Assembly: GCF_012396015.1 (NCBI RefSeq)
Contig: NZ_JAAXOQ010000032.1
Span: forward strand, 1-43,880
Origin: Tsukamurella spumae
GTDB lineage: Bacteria > Actinomycetota > Actinomycetes > Mycobacteriales > Mycobacteriaceae
Length of the DNA stretch: 43,880 nt
Reading direction: 5' to 3'
The notes below the pieces were generated by a model. The model searched no databases and had not been told where the DNA came from. It saw only the letters and a program-made list of their open reading frames with translations. Every line of letters starts with the position of its first letter. Within the stretch, counting starts at the first letter, position 1. This document shows positions 34,131-42,287 of the stretch, in pieces. The translations under genes were made by a program, and so were the position numbers.

Positions 34131-35081
34131 GTGCCCTTGCCCGGATTCAGCACACGTGTGCCGAGGCGCCGTGCTCTTGTAGCGGCAGCGCTCGTCGCGA
34201 TGGTCTGCGTTGCGGCGGTGGTGGCGGTGGTCGGCCTCGGAAGGTCCGGCGGGGGCGAGGATCGCCCGGCGTTTGCGGTCACCAAGCACTCCTATCTCGA
34301 CGTGTCCGGCGCGGGCGACAGTACCGCGGGCTGGTTGGTGCGGCCGGTGAGCGCCCAGGCCCACCGGGGAACGATCGTGATGATCCACGGCGGTGGCTGG
34401 CTCAAGGGCGCCACCGCCGAGTACACGCGACCGGCCGCGGAGCTCCTCGCGGCCCGAGGGTTCGTGGTGTGGAACATCAACTACCGGCGGGTCGAGGACG
34501 GGGGCGGCTGGCCGACGACGTTCACCGACGTGGCCGCCGCCGTCGACCACCTCGCGGTCCTCGGACGGACCTTCCCTGAGATCGATACCGCGCGCGTGAC
34601 CGTGGTCGGGCACTCCGCCGGCGGACAGCTCGCGGCGTGGACGGCCGGGCGTGCGACCTTGCCCGACGGTGCGCCGGGCGCCCGGCCCGTCGTCGTGCCC
34701 CACGCCGTGGTCTCGCTCGCCGGCGTACTGGACATGCGACTGTCACTGACGAAGAACGACCACGTCCTGAAGGTGCTCGGCGGCACCCCCGAACAGGTGC
34801 CGGACCGGTATCGCCTCGTCGATCCCCTTGAGCGGATCAATCCGAAGGTGCCCGTGGTGGCCGTCACCGGCACGGACGACGCCGTAGTACCGCCGCGTGA
34901 GGCGGTCGAGTTCATCACCGCTCTGCGGGCTCGGGGCGGGGTCGGCGCGACGATCGAGATCCCCGCGACCGGCCACGGCGAGGTCATCGATGTGCGAAAC
35001 GCGTGGTGGCCCACCGTCGAGTCCGCCATCGCGACGATCGCCGAGCACGGCCCCCGATCGGTCGTAGCCACCGCCCCGTAG
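34131..35081 (+). CDS. Exported alpha/beta hydrolase (esterase/lipase family)
   Basis: 316 residues. A signal anchor (ALVAAALVAMVCVAAVVAVVG, about 15-35) is followed by an esterase domain. Oxyanion motif HGGGW at His86, nucleophile Ser162 in GHSAGG, Asp in TGTDDAVVP, and His in ATGHGEV complete a catalytic triad of the carboxylesterase/acetylhydrolase (HSL-like) type. GTG at 34131 is the start; its ribosome site is weak. Substrate unknown. The divergent AraC protein probably regulates it. Confidence 0.85.
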   Translation: MPLPGFSTRVPRRRALVAAALVAMVCVAAVVAVVGLGRSGGGEDRPAFAVTKHSYLDVSGAGDSTAGWLVRPVSAQAHRGTIVMIHGGGWLKGATAEYTRPAAELLAARGFVVWNINYRRVEDGGGWPTTFTDVAAAVDHLAVLGRTFPEIDTARVTVVGHSAGGQLAAWTAGRATLPDGAPGARPVVVPHAVVSLAGVLDMRLSLTKNDHVLKVLGGTPEQVPDRYRLVDPLERINPKVPVVAVTGTDDAVVPPREAVEFITALRARGGVGATIEIPATGHGEVIDVRNAWWPTVESAIATIAEHGPRSVVATAP

Positions 35082-35129
35082 CTCACCGACTTCCACAGCT
35101 CCAACTGTCTACCCGTAAGGAGAACCTCC

Positions 35130-35747
35130 ATGCGCAACACCATCCTCTCGGCGGTGGCCGCGGTCGCCGCTCTGCTCACGCTCGCCGGTTGCGGCGACGA
35201 CCCCACGCCTGCGGCGCCCAGTACGTCCTCGTCGACCCACGCGGCCAGCGCGTCCCCGGCCCACCCGGCCACGGGCGACCGGACACCGGGCAACCCCGGA
35301 AACCCCGCCGCTCGGCCGACGACCGTGCCGCACCAGACGACCACGCACGCCGTCCCCACCGGAAGCTGGGACCGCAACGGCAATCCCGTCAACGGCGGGC
35401 CCCGCGGCGCCGACGGATCTACCGGTAACGGCCTGACCAAGGGGTACTGCGCGAAGAACCAGGATCCCGCGTGCCCGTCGGGGAGCTACGTGGGGCCGAA
35501 CGCGATTCTGAGCCCGGACGGGAGTGGGAACTACGTGCCGTGCGAGGGCACGGTGTGCACCAACCCGAACCACGGCGGCGGCGACACCCCGGCGCCCACG
35601 GCGACGCGGACGACCACGCAGCCCCCCGCCGCGACCGCACCGCGCGACGACGACCCGGGAAATCAGCCCTGCACCACTGGGATGGGCGAATCCGGCAAGT
35701 ACATCTACTCCGAGGACACGCAGAGCTGGGTGTGCCAGATCGGCTGA
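35130..35747 (+). CDS. Small secreted lipoprotein, unknown function
   Basis: 205 residues. A lipoprotein signal ends at Cys21 (LTLAGC). The mature protein is low in complexity, Pro/Thr/Ser/Gly-rich, with six further cysteines (GYCAKNQDPACPSG, VPCEGTVC, QPCTTG, WVCQIG) probably making disulfides in two small knots. AAGGAG precedes the ATG. It follows the esterase by 48 bases and may share its transcript. No family recognised. Confidence 0.75.
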   Translation: MRNTILSAVAAVAALLTLAGCGDDPTPAAPSTSSSTHAASASPAHPATGDRTPGNPGNPAARPTTVPHQTTTHAVPTGSWDRNGNPVNGGPRGADGSTGNGLTKGYCAKNQDPACPSGSYVGPNAILSPDGSGNYVPCEGTVCTNPNHGGGDTPAPTATRTTTQPPAATAPRDDDPGNQPCTTGMGESGKYIYSEDTQSWVCQIG

Positions 35748-35878
35748 TCGCGGGCCCAGGAATCCCCAGCAATAGCAGCGTTCGATAGTCCGGCCGGCTG
35801 CCACGCGCGGCGGCCCGAGGCTCGACGCGGTGGTAACACGTATCGCCTGTTGCGCCGTCACAGGACCTCGGATACCAA

Positions 35879-35922
35879 AAACCCGAGGCCATGAACTCTT
35901 TCGAGTTCATGGCCTCGGGTTT
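35879..35922. terminator. Perfect 20-bp stem, 4-base loop, bidirectional terminator-like hairpin
   Basis: Arms 35879-35898 and 35903-35922 are exact reverse complements with a TTTC loop. A run of five As precedes the left arm and three Ts end the right arm, so read on the minus strand it has a five-U tail. It lies between the lipoprotein (plus) and the transposase-like module (minus) and may terminate both. Confidence 0.7.
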
Positions 35923-35992
35923 GCTGCAGCTCATGGAACTGCATGTGGTGAGCGGTTCTCGAATGCACGTGAATCGCACATTCCGGGATGGA

Positions 35993-36193
35993 TTTCCAAC
36001 GATTAAGTGCCGAAATTCCAACGATTACTTCGCGGCCGGACTCCGACCTGGAGTACCTGTAGCGGGAGCTGTGGGGCATCTTGGGGGCCGCGAGTTCGAC
36101 CCGCGGTCGCGGTGGTGCGGTTGGCCCTTCGCGCGGGAGCGGGCGAGCTGGCTCCTTGCCTTCTGGTGGGGGTCAGATTTCCCACGATTACTT
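35993..36193 (+). repeat. Three iterated copies of TTCCAACGATTA-like 12-mers
   Basis: Copies at about 35994-36005, 36016-36027 and 36179-36190 share TTCC(A/C)ACGATTA, followed by AGT or CTT. The first two are spaced exactly 22 bases apart, about two helical turns. They lie just past the 3' end of the transposase-like gene and look like protein-binding sites at an element end. Confidence 0.55.
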
Positions 36194-36211
36194 TGTCTAC
36201 GGTCATACGAC

Positions 36212-36246
36212 GAGTGGCCGGCCCAACTTGGTTGGGCCGGCCACTC
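36212..36246 (-). terminator. Hairpin terminator for the DDE-like gene
   Basis: Perfect 16-base arms (36212-36227 and 36231-36246) with a 3-base loop, starting 11 bases beyond the stop of the minus-strand gene. GC-rich with no strong U-run, as is usual for actinobacterial terminators. Confidence 0.65.
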
Positions 36247-36256
36247 AGGTAACTAT

Positions 36257-38035
36257 CTACGTGCGCGGTGGTGTTCTGGTCGGTGGGTATCCGAGGTCTG
36301 CCTGGAGTTGTCGCATCCGGCGGTTGATGGACTCGCCGCGCGGTCGTCTCTCAGCGTGGCTTCGCTGCGCCGAGAGGTTGGCCACTACGACTGCGAGTGC
36401 GAGTGTGATCGCGATCATCGGTTGTCGTCGCGGCCCCGACGTCAGGTCTGAGAGTCCGGTTACCGATCTCGACTTGAGGATGCTGAACCTTTGCTCGGTG
36501 AGCGCTCGAGCGGCTTCGAAGTAGACCATGTGCTCCCACGAACCTGGTGTTAGCCCGAACTGGGCCATCCTGAGCTGATCCGGAGACAGCCCGACGGTTA
36601 TTGCTGGGCTGTCGCAGCACGAGTACTGGTCCGCTGTCCACGTTGGTTCGAGCGTGGGGACATCTCCGTGGATATCCATCGACTCCGGTCGGAGCGGACA
36701 ACGAACGCGGCCGAACGCCGCCGGGCAAACGAGCTGCGTCTTGACGAGCTCGGGCGCTTTCGGGCGAATGTCGGACGGCTGGCCCCGCTGCATCACACCG
36801 TGAACTGGCCGCGAGTTCCTTCCCATGAGAAGCGGGAGAGTCCGTTGCAGGCGGCGGTCGTGGTCTGCGAATCCGGGCGGCTTCGACGCCAACATCTCTC
36901 GCCCTGGCGGCACCGTGACCTTCTCTGCAATGTCGGTTATCGCAGGGCAGTAAAAGTCCCCTGCGACCATGATTGGCCCGGGTTTCCGGCCGCCTTCAGT
37001 GGCGGGCAGGCTGTCATGAATCATGATCCAGTGCTTTGGGTACCGCCCCACGTATGCGTACTGTTCGCGCACCATCGAGTCGGCGAAGCCTCGCTTGGAG
37101 TTGTATCCCATGTCGACGGTGAGATAGGGCCAGCGCGTTCGGGTGCCGTCCTTGCGCGCAGTCAGTCCGTTCTCCTTCGCATGTGCCAGCGCCCGGAGGA
37201 CCGCGCCAGCGTCCCCGGATGTCGGGGGGTGTACGTCGATGCCGATGATGACGGGAGCTACGCCGTGCATACGGTTGGGTTCACCGATCCGCGTGAGCGC
37301 TGTGAGGCCAATACCTACTCCGCTCTTCGTGAGAGCAGCCTTCTGACCGTCGGTGCGGACCTTGTTACTGCGGTCACGCCCATACGGCTTGGCGAAAGGA
37401 GTGGCACCACGCCGCTTATCGCTCGCGACGCCCAGGCCGGTCATGTTCGTGGCGAGGTCGAAGATCGACTCGTCCACGACGAGATCGCCTGCGCATCCCT
37501 CGGGTGCGCGGTCCAGGACTGAGCCAGCCACCAGGCTGTTGGCCACCTTCGAGAGCAGCTCGGCTGCGTGATGCGATGCCTGTTTCTGTTCGCGACTCCG
37601 CCTGCGGACGATCTGCTGATGCTCTTCGTTGGTGATGCGCCGTGCTGGCAAGTCCGGGTCGGGGTCGATCGGCGCCAGCCTCCTGGCGAGGAATGCATGG
37701 AGCCGGGCGTACTCGGTACGCGAACTGGTCCGAACAGGATCGAGATCCTGCCCGTCCATGCCGACTTCAGCCAGCTGCTTCGGGGTGAAGTCACTGATCA
37801 ATTGGAGAATGCCAGCAACCGTGGGAGGACGTTTGAGCATCACGCATAGCAGTGCCGATACCAGCACTGCTCGAATCGTGTACCGGACTCCGGCAGCTCG
37901 TCGACCTCCGGGCCCAACCGACTGCTGATGGATCTCATCGATCAGACGGTCAGCGCCGGATCGATCGATCACTCCGACCGCCTCGGCGAACAGCGACTCC
38001 GACACCGTGAGCGTAGGACGGAAGGTGCTGATCAC
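36257..38035 (-). CDS. DDE-transposase-like protein
   Basis: 592 residues from the GTG at 38035, which overlaps the recombinase stop (GTGA). Acidic residues that could form a DDE triad are VVDESIFD (about 196), YLTVDMGYN (about 308) and ALTEQRF (about 525). Between them a Cys-containing segment (LVCPAAFGRVRCPLRPES, then SCCDSPAITV) resembles a metal-binding insert seen in large actinobacterial transposase-like hypothetical proteins, with FYCPAI before it. The N-terminal 130 residues are helical and may bind DNA. I assign it to that transposase-like family from remembered motifs; activity is unproven. It looks intact. Confidence 0.65.
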   Translation of the reverse strand: MISTFRPTLTVSESLFAEAVGVIDRSGADRLIDEIHQQSVGPGGRRAAGVRYTIRAVLVSALLCVMLKRPPTVAGILQLISDFTPKQLAEVGMDGQDLDPVRTSSRTEYARLHAFLARRLAPIDPDPDLPARRITNEEHQQIVRRRSREQKQASHHAAELLSKVANSLVAGSVLDRAPEGCAGDLVVDESIFDLATNMTGLGVASDKRRGATPFAKPYGRDRSNKVRTDGQKAALTKSGVGIGLTALTRIGEPNRMHGVAPVIIGIDVHPPTSGDAGAVLRALAHAKENGLTARKDGTRTRWPYLTVDMGYNSKRGFADSMVREQYAYVGRYPKHWIMIHDSLPATEGGRKPGPIMVAGDFYCPAITDIAEKVTVPPGREMLASKPPGFADHDRRLQRTLPLLMGRNSRPVHGVMQRGQPSDIRPKAPELVKTQLVCPAAFGRVRCPLRPESMDIHGDVPTLEPTWTADQYSCCDSPAITVGLSPDQLRMAQFGLTPGSWEHMVYFEAARALTEQRFSILKSRSVTGLSDLTSGPRRQPMIAITLALAVVVANLSAQRSHAERRPRGESINRRMRQLQADLGYPPTRTPPRT

Positions 38036-39111
38036 GCTGGCACCCCCCGTCCATCGAGAGCGACCAACGTGGCGCGGATACCGTAGATCGGAAACGACGG
38101 CCGGTGGTCCTTGATCGATGCGAACGTGCTCACGTCGGCGAGTTGGACCATGAGGCACGCTGGGACCGTCTTCGCGAGGTCGTGTATCCATCGCTCCCGT
38201 GCAGCGAGCAAGTCGATCGACGTGTGCCCGTGCCTGCGAAGGTACTCGTTGAGACGATTGCCGAAGTTGCGGTCCGTGGGACCGATGCCGGGAGTCATCA
38301 TGCTCGCGTCACCCACCTCTTTGGCACGCTGCAAGATTCGTTCCGAACGCGCGACGTCAACCACAGGTACATGGCGCACTCCGCCCGCACGGTTGGGAAG
38401 GGTCACCACAGCATGCTCACGGCCGAAGTAGGTCGTCGACGAAATCGACGTGCCCCGAACTCGCGACAGCTCACCCTGACGAACCCCCGCACCAAGGGCC
38501 AGATCCAGGCTCACGTACGCGCGCCGCTGTTGTTCGCCCGACAGGGATGCGGCGGTGCGATACCAGTCCGCGATCAACGTGTCGCTCGCCGGTGCCGCAG
38601 TACGGCGTTTCGGCTTCTTGCTCGCCGCCCTTGACAACGGGTACTCACGGGGATGGACCAGCCGGCCGACTGCGTAGTAGAGATACTGGTTCTGCCGGGC
38701 GCCCCGCTCGCGTCCCGTTGCGATCAGGTGATTGATATATCCGTCCACCACTGACCGACGGAACACTGACTGGACGTCGATCGGCAGAGGCGGCTCGACA
38801 TACCCAGCGATGAACCTGATGACGTGCTGGACATGCGACATATCGTTCGCCTCAGTACCCTCCTTGAGCCGACACACCAGGGCAGCGCCAATCCTCGCTG
38901 CCGACTCCCGGAGATCCGGGTTCCCCACCGTGCTCGTCGCCTTCGACAGCCGCTCGAACCTCTCCTCCTGTCCGGCGGGCACCCATCCCCGCGGGTCTCC
39001 GGTGAATCGACCGATGGTGCGCGGTCCGACTACCGAATCGGGCAGGTCGTCCGGCTCTGGTGCAATACCGGGCAGCGCCAGCTGCGCGCGGTGCGCCTTG
39101 TAGCGAACCAT
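38032..39111 (-). CDS. Degenerate tyrosine-recombinase-like protein
   Basis: 359 residues from the ATG at 39111. An N-terminal helical domain (about 90-180) resembles a SAM-like core-binding domain. The C-terminal half has the Arg-box context LDLALGAGVRQGELSRVRG, a beta segment VVTLPNRAGGVRHVPV and LAARERWIHDLA in place of the H-x-x-R box. No His for H-x-x-R and no clear nucleophile Tyr follow, so catalysis is doubtful. It may bind DNA for the DDE-like partner, whose gene overlaps its stop. Alternative GTG start at 39135 is possible. Its start overlaps the stop of a 23-codon leader. Confidence 0.6.
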   Translation of the reverse strand: MVRYKAHRAQLALPGIAPEPDDLPDSVVGPRTIGRFTGDPRGWVPAGQEERFERLSKATSTVGNPDLRESAARIGAALVCRLKEGTEANDMSHVQHVIRFIAGYVEPPLPIDVQSVFRRSVVDGYINHLIATGRERGARQNQYLYYAVGRLVHPREYPLSRAASKKPKRRTAAPASDTLIADWYRTAASLSGEQQRRAYVSLDLALGAGVRQGELSRVRGTSISSTTYFGREHAVVTLPNRAGGVRHVPVVDVARSERILQRAKEVGDASMMTPGIGPTDRNFGNRLNEYLRRHGHTSIDLLAARERWIHDLAKTVPACLMVQLADVSTFASIKDHRPSFPIYGIRATLVALDGRGVPA

Positions 39112-39182
39112 CAGGGCATCACCCACCCGACACACCGCGCGCAGCGCTTGACAGTCGTACCTGGGTACGTTGAAATAAACAT
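39111..39182 (-). CDS. 23-codon leader peptide, coupled to the recombinase-like gene
   Basis: ATG at 39182 with AAGGAGG at 39192-39186, three bases before it. The peptide is short and basic and ends CARCVGWVMP. Its TGA (39113-39111) shares one base with the recombinase ATG (TGATG), the classic layout of translational coupling. The spacing of the ribosome site is tight. It may only be a device to bring ribosomes to the recombinase start. Confidence 0.45.
   Translation of the reverse strand: MFISTYPGTTVKRCARCVGWVMP
39156..39169. promoter_or_regulatory. CGTACC-TG-GGTACG palindrome, candidate operator
   Basis: Six-base perfect arms around TG, inside the leader reading frame and 45 bases before the recombinase start. 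A ribbon-helix-helix protein is encoded just upstream and could bind here. The assignment is inference. Confidence 0.35.
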
Positions 39183-39319
39183 GGTCCTCCTTATGAGGAT
39201 CGAAAATGTGATCATCTGCGGATCCAGTCCGCTCCGGAGGCCCTGGGGTACCAGCCCGGGGCTTCCGGTATGTCAGCGCCTGTGGCGCATGTCGCTACCG
39301 CACTATCTCTTCCTGCTGA

Positions 39320-39490
39320 TCACTCCTTCTCCCGCTCATCGGCATCGATGGCCGCCACTAGTAGCCGCTGCGCCACGACCGAGACATTCCGTTGCTCATC
39401 TGCAGCAATCGACCGAAGCCGCTCAGCGACATCGGGGTCCAGCTGCAGTTCCACCCGGACACGCTTGGCCTTCTCGCGCTGGATAGCCAT
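39320..39490 (-). CDS. Ribbon-helix-helix (CopG/Arc-like) DNA-binding protein
   Basis: 56 residues from the ATG at 39490. A basic start is followed by one strand (KRVRVELQLDP), then two helices (DVAERLRSIAADEQRNVS and VVAQRLLVAAID), the Arc/MetJ fold. GGAGAAGG lies upstream. An upstream GTG-type extension to 39577 has no homology. It precedes the recombinase/DDE pair by 184 bases and probably represses it or assists DNA binding. An antitoxin role is possible, but no toxin gene is adjacent. Confidence 0.7.
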   Translation of the reverse strand: MAIQREKAKRVRVELQLDPDVAERLRSIAADEQRNVSVVAQRLLVAAIDADEREKE

Positions 39491-40021
39491 ACAAACCTTC
39501 TCCCGGGTGCTCCCGGATCTCCCCGGGCGCGCGGAACAAACAGTACTTCGAGCTCCGCGCCTAAACTGACCTGCCAATCACAGCACTTCTGACCGCGAAG
39601 ATCGACTTTTCAGAAATCCTTGTCATGGGTGGTAACAACTGCAGTCACACAAGTTTCATGTCGGCAGGCCAGGCGGCATGAGTGCCGATGGGATGATTCG
39701 CAATTGGCCCCACAAAAGATCTTGTGACAGGCATCACATAAGTCCCGTGCGAGCCTAGGGCGTGTCGTCAAACTCGACGCAAACCATCGAGGCGACGACA
39801 TCTGGGAGCAAGAAGCCCCGTAGCCCCACTTGACCTCCTCAAAGTTCGCCACGACTCGGTCGCGTCAACCTTAGAACCGCCCTCACGGTCCAGCGGACCG
39901 CCGCACGCAACGCAGTTCGTGACCTCTGACCTGCATTAATCCAGCTTCACTGTACTAACATTCGACACAGCTGGCCGTAGTCAACTTTGCCCAACTGAAG
40001 ACACCACGGGAGGGGCTACCC
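39491..40021. other. 531-base A/T-richer gap with possible IS-end remnant
   Basis: No supported gene. It carries the promoter region of the RHH gene and of the Fic gene (TACTAACAT near 39952 could be a -10 area). At about 39757-39840 a GGGCGTGTCGTCAAAC end, preceded by CCTA, resembles the terminal repeat of IS5-type elements and is followed by sequence that could be the first codons of a transposase. A Cys/His-rich 80-codon minus-strand frame here is judged spurious. Confidence 0.4.
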
Positions 40022-41214
40022 ATGTGGCCGGCGCACAGCTTCGAGGTTCGACCATGGGTCTCAGCGAACCGCGCAGGCAATCGTGAGGATCGCCTGTTCA
40101 CGCAGGTCACCACCGCGATACCTCCGCTCATCGCCGCTGAGACTTTCGCGGCAGACTCCGCCGTACTGCTGGCCTGCGAAAACGCGACCATCGCGATTAC
40201 GCGGCTCGATGTCGGCCGAGGAGAGGCGCTCGCTCCGCTCGGTGACTTCCTCCTGCGAAGCGAAGCGAATCCGTGGCCTCATCCAAGATCGAGCACGTCA
40301 ACGCCGGCTGGCGACAGCTCGGGCTCGCCATCGCCGGCGTCAAAGCAGGTAGCGAGGCGAAGTCACAGCTCGCGGCCGTGCAGGCACTCGCGACGATGAT
40401 CGCTGCAGCGGACACCGGAACGATCACCGCCGCCGACCTGCTCAGCGCTCACCGCCAGCTGATGGAAGGCAACGTCGCCGAGGCACGCACGGCCGGAACC
40501 TTCCGCACGGTCCAGAACTGGATCGGCGGGTCCGACTACACACCGCGCGGCGCACTGTTCGTGCCACCACCTCCGGAGCTGGTGCTCGGCCTCATCGATG
40601 ACCTGATCGCCTTCGTCGCGCGAACCGACGTACCCGTCGTCGCGCAGGCGGCGATCGCTCACGCACAGTTCGAGAGCATCCACCCCCACACCGACGGCAA
40701 CGGCCGCATCGGCCGCGCACTGATCAGCGCAATCCTCCGGCGGCGCGGCCTCACCCGGAAGATCACCGTCCCCCTCGCCTCCGTGATGCTCGCCGACACC
40801 GACACCTACTTCGCCACACTCGGCGCGTATCGCCGAGGCGATGCTGCAGCGTTCGTCACCTACGTAGCAGACGCTGCGATGCTGGCCTGCGCTACAGCCG
40901 ACAAAGCCGCCGACCAACTCGAGCAGATGCCCGCATACTGGCGCACCCTCGCGAACCCGCGATCCGGCTCGTCGGAGGAGTCGCTCATCGACGCACTACT
41001 CGCACGCCCCGTACTCGCCGCCGACACGGCGCAAGAGATCACCGGCTCATCAGATACAGCCACCTACCGAGCCCTGAACAAGCTCACCAACGCCGGGATC
41101 CTCGAGGTCATCTCCGAATCCAAACGCGACCGCGTTTGGGCGGCAGTGGACGTGATGAACGAGCTCGAACTTCTCTCCGACGCAATAGGGCGCCGAACCG
41201 ATCCGGACGCGTAG
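40022..41214 (+). pseudogene. Fic/DOC-family adenylyltransferase, frameshifted at a GCGAA repeat
   Basis: The natural start is the ATG at 40022, with GGGAGGGG at 40008-40015. The first ~80 residues run in one frame to LGDFLLRSE; homology then continues in another frame from VASSKIEHVNAGW to the end at 41214. The break falls at three tandem GCGAA units (40255-40269); with two units the frame would be restored as LLRSES-VASSKIEH (395 residues). The Fic core is intact: HPHTDGNGRIGR, plus a C-terminal winged-helix domain. The SSKIEH segment matches the class II inhibitory helix (S-x-x-x-E) except for His after Glu. A GTG at 40273 could restart translation (313 residues). Either phase-variable, restarted or inactive. 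Confidence 0.75.
40255..40269 (+). repeat. Three tandem GCGAA pentanucleotides in the Fic gene
   Basis: GCGAA at 40255-40259, 40260-40264 and 40265-40269. Removal of one unit rejoins the two parts of the Fic reading frame, so the tract sets the frame. Short tract, so slippage would be modest. Confidence 0.8.
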
Positions 41215-41334
41215 CCCGACTCGATCCCCGCAAGTCGACCAATCCCGCCCGGTCTGCCACGCTCAGGCGACCCCATGAGGATCCGAGGATTCTCGCCGAT
41301 CGCACGTTTGTCTCCAACGAGAGGGGCTAAGCAC

Positions 41335-41943
41335 ATGAACGAACTCGTCCCTTCAGGCACAGGCCGCTGGAAGATCCACACCGAGGACGCAATCCACATC
41401 CTCGATCTGGACGCGGGAACACACGAACGGCGGCCACTACCGTGGCCGGACACTCAACGCGGTTTCGACGACCACCCGACCCACTATCTGATCAGCGAGG
41501 TTATTGAGTGGCCCCGCGTAGGTGATCAGTTCGTACTCCAGTGCTCTTTACGTTCAGACCCTTGGCAGCGCCGTCACGTGGTGCGGTCAGCACCCATCAC
41601 GCAGATCTCAGCGGCTCAACCCGCCGCCGATGAACTCGCCGACACCCTCCCGGGGCGCCCGCGAGTTCGAATTCCCTCCGGTTGGTGCGCGCTCGTCATG
41701 CAACTCCACCAGGACCTTGTCGAACTCGAACCGCAGTACACAGTGACCGCGATCAAGGAGAAGCACCACGGGCTCCGCCTCTACATCAACCTGCCAGACC
41801 ACACGCCCGACTCGGTCGCCGACGCGGCATACGCGCGTATCGACTGGGCGGAAGAGGAATCCGAGAACAGGTGCACGTTCTGCGGCGGCCCCACACCGAC
41901 CCCCGGCGGCCGCTGCGGGCGACATCCAGCCGGGCCACTGTGA
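41335..41943 (+). CDS. Unknown protein with C-terminal zinc-finger-like motif
   Basis: 202 residues from the ATG at 41335, with GAGAGGGG upstream and the same AGGGGCTA string that precedes the Fic start. The body has no family I recognise: a WP-rich beta part in the first 90 residues, then GWCALVMQLHQDLVELEPQYTV and a helical segment. It ends with CTFCGGPTPTPGGRCGRHP, a CxxC...C...H cluster that could hold zinc. It follows the Fic gene by 120 bases on the same strand and may be its partner or target. Confidence 0.65.
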   Translation: MNELVPSGTGRWKIHTEDAIHILDLDAGTHERRPLPWPDTQRGFDDHPTHYLISEVIEWPRVGDQFVLQCSLRSDPWQRRHVVRSAPITQISAAQPAADELADTLPGRPRVRIPSGWCALVMQLHQDLVELEPQYTVTAIKEKHHGLRLYINLPDHTPDSVADAAYARIDWAEEESENRCTFCGGPTPTPGGRCGRHPAGPL

Positions 41944-42287
41944 CGCACCTGGTCCGGACCGCCCGCGTCCAGGGGCCGCCGATCACTGTGCGCACCAGGG
42001 CATGGGCCTCGCTCACTGGCCGCCGAATGGGTCTATCCCCCACGTCTGCCGGCCTCGCGCCCCAGTCCCGATCCGTCGAGCGTCGCACTGAGCTGCCCTG
42101 AGAGGGTCATTCGGGGGGAGGTTCGCGCTCGTCGGGAGATGCCGGGGATACCGGCACGACCGCAGGGATGCCTGCTCGGCGCTGTTGATTGGTCTCCGCT
42201 GCTTGGAGCGCCGAGCTGTATCCCTCGACCTCGTGCATGCGTGCGATGAATTCGTCGACCGCGAGGGTCACCGTGTCTTGTAGCGAG
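41944..42287. other. Gap with the 3' end of an unidentified minus-strand reading frame
   Basis: No complete gene. A minus-strand frame ending at 42107 encodes a C-terminal-looking stretch (FIARMHEVEGYSSALQAAETNQ, then a Pro/Glu tail) that loses coherence at about 42285, exactly where the desaturase fragment begins. It may be the tail of a broken gene. Confidence 0.35.

Larger units (their letters stand above)
35990..39610 (-). mobile_element. Candidate mobile module: recombinase-like plus DDE-like pair with RHH gene
   Basis: The span from the iterated 12-mers to just past the ribbon-helix-helix gene. It is less GC-rich than the flanking chromosome. Weak inverted similarity exists between its ends: CTTCGCGG at about 36028-36035 and its reverse complement CCGCGAAG at about 39592-39599, each beside CGAT. 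Boundaries are guesses; no clear target duplication was found. Confidence 0.4.

Noticed and set aside
36028-39599. CTTCGCGG / CCGCGAAG as terminal inverted repeats of the module
   Set aside because: Only eight bases plus CGAT, with no target duplication; kept as a hint within the array finding, not as a feature.
39610-39852. Cys/His-rich 80-codon minus-strand frame, zinc-finger look
   Set aside because: No ribosome site, Cys spacing irregular, and the stretch overlaps the possible IS end; likely chance.
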